Below, in pieces: positions 1 to 11,379 of a DNA stretch of 64,000 bases. The stretch covers positions 1,922,001-1,986,000 of the forward strand of contig JAUIMM010000484.1 of the NCBI GenBank assembly GCA_031769625.1, in the 5' to 3' direction. The DNA is from Taudactylus pleione. Lineage: Eukaryota; Chordata; Amphibia; Anura; Myobatrachidae. The notes under the pieces were generated by a model. It saw nothing but the letters and a program-made list of their open reading frames with translations, was not told where the DNA came from and did no database searches. A program made the translations under genes and the position numbers. How positions within the stretch are numbered: position 1 is the first letter of the stretch; every line of letters begins with the position of its first letter.

Positions 1-719
1 CAATGAGTTCTGAAGTATTTGACTGAATATGAGCATATAGTATTGCCCGAAACACTTCAGAATTCATTCTGCTGCTTTTGTCAGCAGTCACATCATCAAT
101 AAATACAAGGGAACCAGTTCCATTGGCAGCCATACATGCCCACGCCATGACACTACCACCACCATGCTTCACTGATGAGGATCATGAGCAGTTCCTTTCC
201 TTCTCTTCTCTTCCCATCACTCTTGTACAAGTTGATCTTTGTCTTATCTGTCCATAGGATGTTGTTCCAGAACTGTAATGGCTTTTTTACATGTTGTTTG
301 GCAAACTCTAATCTGGTCTTCCTGTTTTTGTGGCTCACCAATGGTTTGCATCTTGTGGTGAACCCTCTATATTCACTCTTGTGAAGTCTTCTCTTGATTG
401 TTGACTTTGACACATATACACCTACCTCCTGGAGAGTGTTCTTGATTTGGCCAACTGTTGTGAAGGCGTTTTTCTTCACCAGGGAAATAATTCTTCTGAC
501 ATCCACCACAGTTGTTTTCCGTGGTCTTCCGGGTCTTTTGGTGTTGCTGAGCTCTCCGATGCGTTCTTTCTTTTTAAGAATGTTCCAAACAGTTGATTTG
601 GCCACACCTAATGTTTTTGCTATCTCTCTGATGGGTTTGTTTTGATTTTTCAGCCTAATGATGGCTTGATTCACTGATAGTGACAGCTCTTTGGATCTCA
701 TATTGAGAGTTGATAGCAA
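1..719 (-). pseudogene. Tc1-like transposase, 5' part, frameshifted
   Basis: This would be the cut-and-paste transposase that binds the terminal repeats in the nucleus and integrates at TA. The frame opens at 719 with MRSKELS a few residues in. It shows a paired-type helix-turn-helix (IREIAKTLGVAKSTVWNIL, about residues 30-48), a GRPRKTT linker, a second HTH (about 65-110), and the start of the DDE domain with ILWTDKTKINLY, where the first catalytic Asp sits. After about residue 173 the frame is lost. The continuation (HGGGSVMAWACMAANGTG, then SLVFIDDVTADKSS) is readable in another frame down to position 1, so a frameshift lies near 165-185. Start chosen at the first Met; the family is usually about 340 residues, so the C-terminal part is missing here. 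Confidence 0.85.
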
Positions 720-1060
720 CTGATTCCAAATGCAAATGTCACACCTAGAATCAACTCCAGACCTTTTACCTGCTTAATTGATAATGAAATAACGAGGGAA
801 TAGCTCACACCTGTCCATGAAATAGCTTTTGAGTTGATAGTCCCATTACTTTTGGTCCCTTAAAAAGTGGGAGGCACATATTGAAACTGTTGTAATTCCT
901 ACACCGTTCACCCGATTTGGATGTAATTACCCTCAAATTAAATCTGAAAGTCTGCAGTTAAAGCACATCTTGTTTGTTTCATTTCAAAACCATTGTGGTG
1001 GTGAATAGAGGCCAAAATCTGAAAATTCTGTCAATGTCCCAATATTTATGGACCTGACTG
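1..1060 (-). mobile_element. Tc1/mariner-type DNA transposon, truncated by the window edge
   Basis: The right end at 1060 reads (reverse strand) CAGTCAGGTCCATAAATATT, a typical Tc1-family terminus, and is followed by the TA target dinucleotide at 1061-1062. The transposase reading frame runs leftward inside it. Between the end and the transposase lies about 340 bp of non-coding terminal sequence. The left half of the element, with the rest of the catalytic domain and the other terminal repeat, is outside the window. The element is inactive as seen because the reading frame is broken. Confidence 0.85.
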
Positions 1061-1194
1061 TATATATTTGCTGTTTTGTATTGGTGTATTTTTGTTAAAT
1101 GGCAGCAAGAATAAATGCCAAGGGCTGGCACTTGTCTTTTCATCTTACTTTACAAAAGGGTTCCATGAGGAGCAAGTATGTGGAGTCTGCAGGG

Positions 1195-1366
1195 GTTATA
1201 TTTACTAAAGTGAGAGTTTTTAGAATTGGAGATGTTGCCCATAACAACCAATCAAATTCTACTTAACATTTAACTAGCACCTTCTAGAAGATAATAGCTA
1301 GAATCTGATTGGTTGCTATGGGCAACATCACCACTTCTGAAAACTCTCACTTTAGTAAATTTACCT
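1195..1366. mobile_element. Palindromic MITE
   Basis: Two arms of about 65 bp are inverted copies: the left arm begins TTTACTAAAGTGAGAG and the right arm ends CTCTCACTTTAGTAAA. The inner parts ATGTTGCCCATAACAACC and GGTTGCTATGGGCAACAT also pair. There is no coding capacity. Short TA-rich flanks would suit a 3-bp TTA-type target duplication, but this is not certain. Confidence 0.7.
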
Positions 1367-1418
1367 CTAGGAACCTAATACAGGTTTGTGCACAACTTAA
1401 CAGTAGATGCTCCCACAT

Positions 1419-1774
1419 CATACTTGCCTACCCTCCTGAATTGGTCGGGAACCTCCCGAAAATCGGGTGCCGCTCCCGATCACCCGGAAGACTAGGCAAG
1501 TCTCCCAGAATCGGCCGCAGCCAGCCCGCACCCCCCTTTGCTGGCCACTTAGTATGCAGTCTGGGGGATCAGATGACGCGATTCACCTTAAATCGCGTCA
1601 TCGAAGCCCCGCCACAGCAGTATAGTGCCTGTATTACGGGCTCTGCACAGCGCGGGCGGGGCCATGATGACGTGATTGAGCCGCCACGCCCCCCGCTCCA
1701 CCCACCTGCTGTGTACAGAGTGTCATCCAGGCTGTCCCCTCCCGGAAGGGACAGCCTAGAGGTAAGCAAGTATG
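1419..1774. mobile_element. CATACTTGCC-ended MITE, copy 1
   Basis: Starts CATACTTGCCTACCCTCC and ends GGTAAGCAAGTATG, so the ends are inverted repeats. Inside is a palindrome GATGACGCGATTCA/AATCGCGTCATC (about 1571-1602) and a GC-rich core. The same structure recurs at 1946-2305, 28581-28992 and 55985-56390. The fourth copy suggests a target duplication of up to 8 bp, hinting at hAT. No gene inside. Confidence 0.7.
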
Positions 1775-1945
1775 TCCCACATTGCATGCACAAAACAAAT
1801 TTGCCCATATGAAAAGCTGTATGCACCTTCGTGGTCAGCACAGCTCTATCCATACATGTTATTTGCAGCTCTTTATCAACCTCATCATCAGTGCGCACTT
1901 GCAACTGGCCTATAGTGGTGTAAATGATACGTCTATGACTGTAAC

Positions 1946-2305
1946 AGGCTTGCCGACTCGATTTGGTCGGGAGCTTCCAGAAAATCGGGTGCCACTCCTG
2001 GCCCCCCGGAAAGGCAGGCAAGCCTCCCAGCATCCACCAACCTTCCCGACCTCCCCCCGAAAAAAATAAAAATCCCCACAGCAGGGGGACCGGTGACGCG
2101 ATTCGCGCTGAAACGCGTCATCGTGGCCCCACCCCCTGCTTCACAGTGGCGAAAATAACGGCAATTTGAAGAGGGGGATGGGGCCACGATGATGAGATCA
2201 TGCGGCTCTGCCCCCAATGTGTCATAACTGTCCGGACACGCCCCCCGCTGTTAGCTGACAATCAGCTCCCGCCCGGAAGGAGGGAGCTGATTGTCGGCAA
2301 GTATG
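1946..2305. mobile_element. CATACTTGCC-family MITE, copy 2
   Basis: Begins with a diverged AGGCTTGCC end and closes with GTCGGCAAGTATG. It contains the family signature TCGGGAGCTTCCAGAAAATC and a central palindrome GACGCGATTCGCG/CGCGTCATC (2095-2123). It lies 170 bp from copy 1 in the same orientation. Confidence 0.65.
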
Positions 2306-3585
2306 GACTGTAAGCATGCATATTTACACTTACGACCAACGCTGCATAGCTGGCAGTTCCGTTGACAAATCCTCACTGAATTTTGCCTACATGATAATGC
2401 CCGGCCCCCATCACAGCCTAGCTATTGCCCATACTTTTGTGCTCCTGATTTCGTAGCATGCTTAGGGCTCTATTTAACATTACTAAATAGTGGCAACATA
2501 TTAAATTACAGTAATACTAAAGAATATGCTGCCGGTATTTATTAGAATTTACCTGTCCGGCTTTGTCCTCTGCAAGGGCGTAATGAGGGTTTTTTGGTGC
2601 CCAGGGCAAGTTGAAAAATGGCGTTCCCCCAATTTATATGTTCTGGGTCTATTGGCCAGGGTCACTTACAGCCTCAGGAACACGGGCATAATGCCCGCCT
2701 ATCGGTGCCACAGATTACTCCCACGGGCCTAGTGCCCGACAACCTGGTGGTCTAGGGAGGTGTTAATGATGGGAAGGCCTCATAGAGGGCATACTTGTCC
2801 AGGGGGAGAGGCTGCAGTGGGGAGCTTCATTAGCTCTTTTACTTTCCCACCAGTGTAGCACTCTGCAGTCCTCAGCTGCACTCTTCTCCGCTGGACTGTC
2901 CTGGCCAAGAGCGCCGCCGCCACTGGGCAGAAGAGGCTAGCCATGATGTGGCAAGCTGCGATTGGCTCCTTGCGGTCGCTCTCTATTGGCTGCTGGTCCA
3001 CAAGCCGTGATTGGCTCACGGCCGGTGCCAAATTCAAATTGCTGTCGCTCTTCAATGACCACCGGTCCACGTTCTACATTAAATCCAGCATGGACTGAGC
3101 ATCTCTTTGGTAGCTCGTGTCTATCAAACAAAGTCATCAGGTCGCCCACGGTGTTATTATTTCCACCAGGACTAATTTACACAGTTTAGAAGGAGATTCC
3201 AGATGCTTCACTATATGCACCACATCTAAGGGCAATGATGTTGGTATAAGTCACAGGATTGCCCTATGCCCTTTATGTGTGATATAGATGGTCTGACTTG
3301 GTTATTACTATTTTCACCTCAGCACTTGCAGGGGATGAATTAGCAATTTTATGAAACAAATGAATCTTAGAAATGTGAAGTCATCAATATTGCACTTAAT
3401 AGGCATATAGCGCAGACACATATCAGAAAGAACTGGAGCGAACGCAGGGACTACTGGGATGTAGACATGTAACTAGGATCCAGTACTGGCACAGTCTCTG
3501 ACTTTCCTTTTGTTCTAGAGATTTAAAGATCAACTGTTTTCCATAATTACAGAACAGGAACAATATGTCATAAAACACAGTTTAT
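2306..3585. other. No gene seen
   Basis: Mostly single-copy-looking sequence. A GC-rich patch at about 2780-3120 has two ATTGGCT-type CCAAT boxes (2960-3020) but no convincing reading frame or splice structure. I see no repeat boundary here. Confidence 0.4.
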
Positions 3586-3784
3586 GGGGTAAATGTAATA
3601 GCCTGCGGACTGCAGAAATCGGCGAGCCCCGTGCGAGACTGCCCAATGTTTTATAGTAGCAGTCATTTAAAAGGCAAAATCAACCTGGTTTTGCCTTATA
3701 AATGACCGCTACTATAAAACATTGGGCAGTCACATACGGGACTCGCTGGTGCTTGTAGTCTGCAGGCTATTACATTTACCCCCA
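3586..3784. mobile_element. Palindromic MITE (GGGGTAAATGTAATAGCCTG ends)
   Basis: Left end GGGGTAAATGTAATAGCCTG mirrors right end CAGGCTATTACATTTACCCC; the arms are about 95 bp and pair nearly throughout, with the turn near AACCTGGTT (3690). A diverged relative lies at about 56745-56866 (AATGTAATAGCCTG ... GCTATTACACTT). Confidence 0.75.
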
Positions 3785-4183
3785 TGTCTTTATACTTTAC
3801 ATTAATGTTGTCTCTCATTCTGCAGATACCATATGTCTCTGTAAGGATTTTATTACATGGCATCTGTGTTGTTCACAAATAACACACGGTTCTATGACTG
3901 TTTTCAAACAATTTAATGAATACAAGTATACAGTGATACAGTGACATACTTTATACAGACAGTGGGGGATGATAAGAGCATCTTGTGTGGTAGCCTGAAT
4001 CCCAGGGCAGGAAAGGGGCTCAGATATTTTTCATTCAAAATAAGCAGCACAAGAATGACAATGACAATAGATAAAGTAAGCTTGGGGCGACGGGTTTGGA
4101 CTTGGAGTACATTCTAATGAATGGTGGATGTGTTCTTGTTATTGCAGCTACTATGTAAGGTTTGCTATTTGCACATACACTGT

Positions 4184-4186
4184 ACA

Positions 4187-4236
<50 letters not shown>

Positions 4237-4258
4237 TATATATATATACATATACATG
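4184..4258. repeat. TG/TA microsatellite
   Basis: Short TG repeat running into a TA-repeat tract, interrupted by ATATATTATATATA. Confidence 0.9.
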
Positions 4259-4270
4259 CTTTTTCCCTTC

Positions 4271-4412
4271 TAGTCAGTCCCTTCATTGACTCACAAAAAC
4301 ATGAGAATTGCTGTGGAACCTGCATAGTTTGTGTGTAATATCTGTATGATACCTGGTAACAAATGACGCAGAGCAGTTCTCATGTCTTTGTGAGTCAGCG
4401 TAGGGACTGGCC
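4271..4412. repeat. Imperfect inverted repeat (hairpin)
   Basis: Arm CAGTCCCTTCATTGACTCAC AAAAACATGAGAATTGC (about 4273-4310) pairs with the reverse complement at 4372-4411, which reads GCAGTTCTCATGTCTTTGTG then AGTCAGCGTAGGGACTGG. The loop is about 60 bp. It is a MITE remnant or a transcribed hairpin; nothing in the sequence decides. Confidence 0.55.
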
Positions 4413-4456
4413 AGATACATTCAATGTGGAGCAGCAGTGGAGCTGTGTATGTGGGA

Positions 4457-4717
4457 GCACGGTTGGTGTAATGGTTAGCATTTCTGGCTCACAGCACTGA
4501 GGTTTTGGGTTCGTTTCCCACCAAGGCCCTAATAGATACTCCAGCTTCCTCCCAGAACCCATAAACAAACTCTCACATTAATCAGTTTCTGATATAAAAA
4601 AACTCACTGGTGTATGTGGACATGTTGTTGGGAATAGTTTATAAGTTCCACTGGGGCAGAGACTGATGTCATTGGGTAAATATTCCCTGTAAAAGTGCTA
4701 TGTAATATGCACCTGAT
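4457..4717 (+). mobile_element. tRNA-derived SINE
   Basis: The head has an A-box-like TGGTGTAATGGTTAGCA and a B-box-like GGTTCGTTTCC (about 4508-4518), the internal RNA polymerase III promoter of tRNA-derived SINEs. The body contains TACTCCAGCTTCCTCCCA, and the tail has GGGGCAGAGACTGATGTC and AAGTGCTATGTAATATG. The same family is found reversed at 43985-44297. The B box is mutated and no tRNA cloverleaf was forced, so this is a SINE and not a tRNA gene. Confidence 0.7.
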
Positions 4718-5767
4718 TCAGAGACAGATGCAATGCTGATATTTTTGCAGAACAAGCGGTTGTTTGCTGTTGCGCATGTGGGACCTCCGCACTGCGTACA
4801 TGCAGTGATTGCATTGTGAGTACTCTCATACACAGGAACTACTCGCAAAGTTAGTGATGGGTAGTCAGTGTTTGGGGGTGGTAGATGTTTAAACGCTGTT
4901 TCATGGGAGTGCATAAATTAGCCATTGCGATCGCCTTCAGAGTATGAGACCTCTCTGCATGTCAGGAGAGCTGCAGTGCTTGCGGATGGTCAGACTTGAC
5001 TTACATGCTGCGTGACTGTACCGATGTTTACGCTGTTGTACGTTGTCGGGTGGATATGAGAAGGCAGCAGTGGGCGTCCCTATGCTCGTCTGTGCTTTGG
5101 AAGGCATTAGCATATTTTAGCAACTGCGATCCATGAGAGCATGCAGCTGCGATTGCATTAGTGTAAATCTGTGTATCAGGCCCTATATGTGCACTATAAG
5201 TAACACAATAAATAATTATATGAGAGTGGCAACTTTGTTTGCTTTCCTACAGTTTCGCTATGGGAGGTTCCATTACCACAATAAACTAGTATGTACGATA
5301 ACAGAGAACAGTTATGTTATCTCACTAATTGGACCTAAATGTTATTCTTATAACCAACCCAACTTGTTCATTATTAGAATAAGTGTAAAGGGATTCTATA
5401 GGAATCTATGTAACCTATCTCTAATAGGAATCTATGTAACTAGGGCCTGATTCAGTGATGGACGTAATGCCAATATGTACACAGATTAAGTGATTGTTAG
5501 CCATTGCACATGTGTGTATGTCACATTGCGCACATGCAGCGATCAAATGTTGAGTGATTATGCTCTCACAGAGGATTCACTCACAAAGTGAGTGATGGAA
5601 GTCAGCATTTGGGGTATGTAACAAAGGATGGTTAGAAAAACGCAGGCGTGTCGGATCGTTTAAACACTGTTTTCAGGGCGTGCATAAATTAGCCACTACA
5701 TCCATGCCTGCAGCAGAGGAGCCATCTGTGTGTCTGGATTACCGCTATGTCTGCAACAGCTTACTTA

Positions 5768-6366
5768 GGGCCTGATTCAGAGCCGTTCGCTATTTGTGGT
5801 CGTTCGTTCAAAAACTAGGGGTGGCTATTCAAATGATCCGTTCGCAAATTGCAGTCTGTTCCCACCTCTAAGTCTGAACGAGCGAGCAAAACATACGCTC
5901 GTTTATTTGATAAAAACGCCCCCTGGCCGCACGCACCATACGTCATGTCCGCTATTTATTAGATTAATCGTGTACATCGTACAGCGTATGAACTGCTCGC
6001 TATTCTTGTGGTTGGTGTTTTCAACCGCTATTTTGCGAGCAGTTCTGAGTTAAAAAAAACCAAGTGACGTGGTCAATGACGCTGCTGTATTAATTATGCA
6101 CTCCCTTAAAACGCCCGTTTTGACCTTTAAGCACGCCTGCGTTCGGATCTCCACTCCCCGTTTTCAAGCACCTTCCCCTGTTACCACCCACATACGCCTC
6201 ATTCTGTCACTCAAAATAGCAGGCCCTCGCTATATTGCGTACCAACGATTTTCGGCCGCACTGACTGGTTCGCGCATGCGTACTAAAAACCGTACGCATG
6301 CGCAGATGTGCGAACATCGCTCGGAACGAGCGTACTGCCGCTAGCGAGTGGCTCTGAATGAGGGCC
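5768..6366. mobile_element. Harbinger-derived MITE, copy 1
   Basis: Starts GGGCCTGATTCAGAGCCG and ends CGGCTCTGAATGAGGGCC, flanked by TTA on both sides (5765-5767, 6367-6369). The ends match those of the 8.77-kb Harbinger at 30515-39285, so it is probably mobilised by that transposase type. Its interior (about 6128-6260) matches the MITE at 25178-25440. No coding frame. Confidence 0.85.
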
Positions 6367-6977
6367 TTAGAAGGCTTATGGCTGCCTGATCTGCGTTCAG
6401 TGTTTCCGGTTTTGTGCATGAGCTCATTATTGCAAATCCGTGAGAGATCATAGCTGCGATAGCATTTGCATCCACATCTGAATTTGTTACTAGTTATTTT
6501 ATGGGACTTTGGGGCATACTTACTAATGTTATTTTGCATAAAATCCCCCAAAAAGATAAAATTTGGGGGGGATCCTCACGAATAGTAAATATCCCCTATA
6601 TGTAACATATCTGCTGCATTCCCTCCATTTCCAACTACAAAATCAAATCTATGGGAGCTGCATTATTGGTGAATTTAACAAGCTCCGGAATGCTACTGCT
6701 ATCACTTTGCTTCCAGGTTCAGACTCAGGGGCCTATTCATGATTACTAAAAAATATATGGAGATAATTAGATTTAGAACTCGCATGGAGTTCTACATAAT
6801 TACCGGAGTTATTCATCATTCCTCCTCTCCGTAAGTATCTGATCTGAAAAGGTGTAATTTTTGTGATGACAGCTTTTAGGAAAAGAGATACTTTGCCCTG
6901 CCTGTTCTACCTTACCGCAGCTGTAATCAGTGCTATTCAGAGACGCAGCGCTTGCTCAGCTGCGCTAATTGAATAAA

Positions 6978-7134
6978 TATATATATATATATATATATAG
7001 AAAAAGAGGTTACGGCGGCACTCAGCAGGACAGATAAAGAAAGACTCGCTACAGGAGTGTAGTTTGGAAACTACACTCCTGTAGCGAGTCTTTCTTTATG
7101 AGTCCTGCTGAGTGCCGCCGTAACCTCTTTTTCT
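6978..7134. repeat. TA tract plus 135-bp near-perfect palindrome
   Basis: A TA repeat (6978-6999) abuts a palindrome at 7000-7134. The left arm begins AGAAAAAGAGGTTACGGCGG and the right arm ends CCGCCGTAACCTCTTTTTCT; the turn is at GTTTGGAAAC. Only a small offset (CAGATAAAGA versus TCTTTATGAG) breaks symmetry. The A-rich start next to a TA tract resembles the ends of the PLE copies nearby. Confidence 0.85.
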
Positions 7135-7251
7135 GTGTATCGAGTAGTCCATTCTACCCGGGGAGGGCACCCAGGCAAGTAACTTAGTATACTTATTCAT
7201 AAATGTTTCTCACTGAGTGCCGGTCTCATGGACTTCTATATATATATATAT

Positions 7252-8218
7252 ATGGAAAGGAGGTTAAAAAAACATGCGCCTGATAGTGTAGTATTATTGA
7301 TTGGTGAGAGTAGTGCTCATAGTAATTGTGCGTACCAGAAGAATAAATCTTTAAAGCTTATCTGAATCTCAGAGGTACAGGGCTTCCCACTGGATGGAAT
7401 GGACAGGATGTCGTCTGCTGGATCACCTTAGAAAGAGCTCATTCAAGCCCAGGGAAAAGGGATGCAGGGTTGAACTGGCCCACAGGGGTACAGGGGAAAT
7501 CCCTGGTGGGCCCCACTGCCTTTCAGGTTCCAGACTGTGCACTGAAATTATACATTGTTACTCTATTATAGGGTCAGTTACATGGTCAATGTCAAAGCCT
7601 GTAGTATGTACTTCCGAACAATCTCCTAGCATCCATTTTTCCTCAGTAACTCTTGGGAATGTGTGTAATAAATATACACAAGCTTTGGAATAGATACAAA
7701 TGGTCTCCCATCAATATTTTTATCACGGGTTTTAATGGGATACAATAACATATGGAAACAGTTTTAACATACAAATTAGTAAAAAATAAAGAAATTCTGC
7801 TTAGCTTTTTGGGATGGTACCCAGTCCTCTTAGGTGAAATGTCCAAAATCTAGAGAGCCTGGGTCAGCTGGCCTCAACGCGTTTCGTCCTATGGGGACTT
7901 CTTGAGGAGTGGAATTAGGTCTTAGGCTTTTTATACAGCATTATCTGGTACGCAGTTCTCTGTAGTCCTGTCCAGCTACTCATGTTAAAAATTACTACAC
8001 TATATCATCCCTTATCCCTGGACTTGAATGAGCTCTTTCTAAGGTGATCCAGCAGAAAACTTCCTGTCCATTCCATCCAGTGGGAAGCCCTGTACCTCTG
8101 AGATTCAGATAAGCTTTAAAGATTTATTCTTCTGGTATGCACAATTATTTTGAGCACTTACTCTCACCAATCAATAATACTACACTATCAGGCGCATGTT
8201 TTTTTAACCTCCTTTCCA
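7252..8218. mobile_element. Inverted PLE-like terminal pair with degenerate hammerhead
   Basis: Arms of about 200 bp at 7252-7455 and 8023-8218 are inverted copies (left GGAAAGGAGGTTAAAAAAAC, right GTTTTTTTAACCTCCTTTCC). Between them the minus strand carries GGACGAAACGCGTTG at about 7873-7900, the signature of PLE hammerheads. The left arm abuts a TA tract (7233-7251). I see no reverse transcriptase frame, so this looks like terminal sequence only. Confidence 0.55.
7866..7925 (-). ncRNA. Degenerate hammerhead-like motif
   Basis: On the minus strand: CTCAAGA (for CTGANGA), then a 4-bp stem GTCC/GGAC with loop CCATA, then GAAAC and GCGTT. The core CTGA is changed to CTCA and the outer stem pairs poorly, so catalysis is unlikely. 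Confidence 0.4.
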
Positions 8219-8429
8219 GAATTACTCCAACCGTTGGCCAAACGGAACCCCAAGAAGACTGCTGCCGCCTTTTAATCAAGGATCAGTGACTGTTAATTCA
8301 AGAACAAGTGAATTTTCACTTGACCTTATCACTTTATTAGCTGCACTACATTTATTTATTTATGTATTTACTACTTAACCCGAGGAAAACATTTTTTTGT
8401 GCGCTGTCCCTATACACATTCTCACATTA

Positions 8430-8456
8430 TATATATATATATATGTATATATATGC
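8430..8456. repeat. TA microsatellite next to PLE end
   Basis: TA-rich tract directly at the left boundary of the inverted PLE pair. Confidence 0.8.
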
Positions 8457-8665
8457 TGCAAAATAAATAAACAGAGGGAGCGCCTAATAGTGCATTATCT
8501 CCAAAAACATTTATTTATATCCAGTACAAACAACCACAAGTCTTGAATCACGTACCGGACAATGCGGTCAGACCACCGCAAGTAAAAACAGCTTGAACAA
8601 ATGAAACGAGTCTCCGGGAGCCAGTGAGTGGTAACCTCGGTAGTCTCATACCATGTGGAAAATAA

Positions 8666-8725
8666 CGCTAGGCCACGTCCCTACGCATTTCGTCACTAGG
8701 ACTTCGTCAGAGGGCTGGCCTAGCG
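8666..8725 (-). ncRNA. Hammerhead ribozyme in PLE copy A
   Basis: Read on the minus strand: the CGCTAGGCCA strand, CTGACGA core, GTC/GAC stem II, GAAA, a short ATGCGT stem III, then the matching TGGCCTAGCG strand. It is the same fold as in copy B (15188-15247), with ATGCGT for ACGCGT and one change in stem I. It lies about 570 bp downstream of the ORF2 stop. Confidence 0.6.
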
Positions 8726-9294
8726 CAACCAGACATCCCCTATATAAGTGAAACGTATCCAATCATTTCCTTAAATGGTTAATTGGCTGTAAACTTTAAA
8801 AAACTGCAGACATAACTAGTCTGCTAACGCCAACTGGAAAAGCATTCTTAAAAATACTTAAAACATATCTCCTTCTATAAGGATTCATATACATTTCCAC
8901 CTTAAATATCAAAACATATACATGATATACATTATACAAAATATAAAAATTACATGTAAAAAAAATTAATAAATGAAACAATTATCCAATTCATTAAAAT
9001 CATTAAATAACCATTTATAAAGATTCATTAAATAACCATTTATAAAGAACATAGATAGAAAAGAGAACATTGCAGGGAATAAGATTTTTCTATAACAAAC
9101 TAAAAGTGCAACTTTATACCTATTTTATTGATCTAAAAAAGGAATGGTGTAATTTCAAACCCTTCGTTTAAACCCACAGGATACAAAGTATTCAATGTGA
9201 TAATCCAATATGTTTCATGTTTTGATAATAGATTTAATCTATCACCACCTCGTGAGTTTAATTTCACATGTTCAATACCTACAAATTTAAAATT

Positions 9295-11379
9295 CTAAAT
9301 ACTACTAGCTTGACATGTTTTAAAATGACGGGGGACACTATGATTTGCAACAACATTCTTTATATTTCTAGTGTGTTCTAGAATTCTAATTTTAAGTGGG
9401 CGTTTGGTTTTTCCTACATATCGTTTACCACATCCATATATTAACATGTATATAACATATGTAGTGTTGCAGTTGATTACGCCCTTTATTTTAAATTCTT
9501 TCATACTCTCATTCCCTGCAAAAGATTTACAACCTTTCAAGCCATACTGGCACATTTTGCAGGAATTACAAGTAAAGAATCCTTCCGTTTTACTTAGAAA
9601 CGAAGCTGATTGTAACGGATCACATACTATCGGTAATAAACTCGGGCACAATCGATTTTTTAGAGATTTTGCCCTCCTAAACACCAGTTGTGCTCTATTA
9701 GGAACATAAGCGGATAAAATCGGATCCATCTTGATAAGATGCCAATGTCGATTCAAAATTTTTCTAATGTCCTCACTTTGATTGGAAAATTGTGTGACAA
9801 ATGGACATTTAAACTTTGAATCCTTACATTCTAAGTCTTCTTTCGATTTATACTGCAACAATGTGGCTCTATCTAGTTTTCTTGCCCTTTGTACTGCAGC
9901 ATCTATTAAATCCAACGGATATCCTTTTTCCATGAACCTTTTAATGTATATTTTACTTTGGTCCTCAAAGATCTTTATTGTGGAACAATTCCGTCTTAGC
10001 CTTACTAATTGAGAAAATGGTAAGTTCCTCTTCCATTTATTAAAATGACAACTATTAAAATCCAAATAATTATTACTATCAACTTTTTTAAAATGCGCTG
10101 AGGTATTGATCAATTTACTACTTGCTTCACAATCAGTAACACACAAGTCTAAATCTAAAAATGATATATTTTCCACTTGATATTTGGAAGTAAACCCCAA
10201 ATTAAAATCATTTGAGTTAAGAGCACATACGAAATCATTGTAATCAACTTCCGAACCTTCCCAGATAATTAACACGTCATCTATGTAATGTTTATAAAAA
10301 ATTAATTTTTCCAAAAATCGATTGTTACTATAGATATATTGTTTCTCCCATTCACCAAGAAATAGATTAGCAACACTTGGAGCACACACAGTCCCCATAG
10401 CAACTCCACAAGTCTGTTTGTAAAAATCTCCTAGAAATGTAAAATAATTATATTCAAGCACAAATCGAAGTGCATTAATAATAAACTCTGTTTTTAAGGG
10501 GTTCATAACCGGGTCATTCTCCAATACTGATCTGACACACTCCAATCCCTTTTTGTGTGGGATTGAGGTATACAATGATTCAACATCGATTGTTCCCCAT
10601 TTATACTCATCTTTCCATGTAAAAGTGTTTAATAACTGCAATACATGTGTTGAATCTTTTACATAGGATTTTAACCTGGGAACATAATTTTTTATATACA
10701 CATCGATGTACTCAGAAATTCTAGAAGTTAGCGAATCAACTCCAGAGACTATAGGACGGCCTGGAGGATGTGTTTGATTTTTATGAATCTTTGGAAGATG
10801 ATATATCGTTGCAATTCTAGGAGTCTCATTATAAAGGTAATTATATTCATCATTCGTTAAGACTTTATCAGATAATCCTTTATCTACTAGTTTTTTTAAA
10901 TCTTGCAAATATTCTTTAGTTGGATCATGGGGTAATTTAATATAAGATTCTTTATCAGACAACAGTCTGTTCATCTCCTGTATATAATTCTGCCTATCCA
11001 TTATAACAATCCCACCCCCCTTGTCTGCCTGTTTTATTACCACGTCATTATTTTCCATAAGTGATGTAAGAGACTGTATTTCTCCTTTAGTGAGATTATT
11101 TTCTCTCATCCTATAGGACCTATTATTTTTATCCAAGTCCTTTTTGACTAATTTGGAAAATAGATCAAGGCAAGAGCCCCGTGATTCTACGGGGTAAAAA
11201 GTACTTTGTTTTTTTAAACCAGAATTCTCTACATAATTTGCCTTCCAGTTTGTTAAAGGAGCTAAAGACTTATTTTCATTTCTTAAGAAATGCCTTTTTA
11301 ATGTCATCTTACGTATAAAAAGATTTAAGTCTATATAAGTCTGAAATTTATTCATTCCTGTATCCGGTGCAAAAGTCAA
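9295..11379 (-). CDS. PLE ORF2, copy A: reverse transcriptase with GIY-YIG, C-terminus cut by a stop
   Basis: This is the Penelope-type replicase: an RT that copies the element's RNA plus a GIY-YIG nuclease that nicks target DNA. RT motifs can be read in order: GTIDVESLYTSIPH (motif A, Asp), CGVAMGTVCAPSVANL (motif B region), and YIDDVLIIW (motif C, catalytic DD). A linker with CNSCKMCQYGLKGC (Cys cluster) precedes the GIY-YIG start, TYVIYMLI...RYVGKTKRPLKIRILEH. The frame ends with TAG at 9295-9297 where copy B has TTG, removing about 55 residues of the nuclease domain. The RT core is otherwise intact. Upstream of 11379 the frame stays open into ORF1 but has no ATG, so the true start is unclear. 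About 695 codons remain, near the size expected for a PLE RT. Confidence 0.9.
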   Translation of the reverse strand: MTFAPDTGMNKFQTYIDLNLFIRKMTLKRHFLRNENKSLAPLTNWKANYVENSGLKKQSTFYPVESRGSCLDLFSKLVKKDLDKNNRSYRMRENNLTKGEIQSLTSLMENNDVVIKQADKGGGIVIMDRQNYIQEMNRLLSDKESYIKLPHDPTKEYLQDLKKLVDKGLSDKVLTNDEYNYLYNETPRIATIYHLPKIHKNQTHPPGRPIVSGVDSLTSRISEYIDVYIKNYVPRLKSYVKDSTHVLQLLNTFTWKDEYKWGTIDVESLYTSIPHKKGLECVRSVLENDPVMNPLKTEFIINALRFVLEYNYFTFLGDFYKQTCGVAMGTVCAPSVANLFLGEWEKQYIYSNNRFLEKLIFYKHYIDDVLIIWEGSEVDYNDFVCALNSNDFNLGFTSKYQVENISFLDLDLCVTDCEASSKLINTSAHFKKVDSNNYLDFNSCHFNKWKRNLPFSQLVRLRRNCSTIKIFEDQSKIYIKRFMEKGYPLDLIDAAVQRARKLDRATLLQYKSKEDLECKDSKFKCPFVTQFSNQSEDIRKILNRHWHLIKMDPILSAYVPNRAQLVFRRAKSLKNRLCPSLLPIVCDPLQSASFLSKTEGFFTCNSCKMCQYGLKGCKSFAGNESMKEFKIKGVINCNTTYVIYMLIYGCGKRYVGKTKRPLKIRILEHTRNIKNVVANHSVPRHFKTCQASSI

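Noticed and set aside
4457..4530. tRNA gene
   Set aside because: A- and B-box-like motifs are present, but no cloverleaf forms and a SINE body and tail follow.
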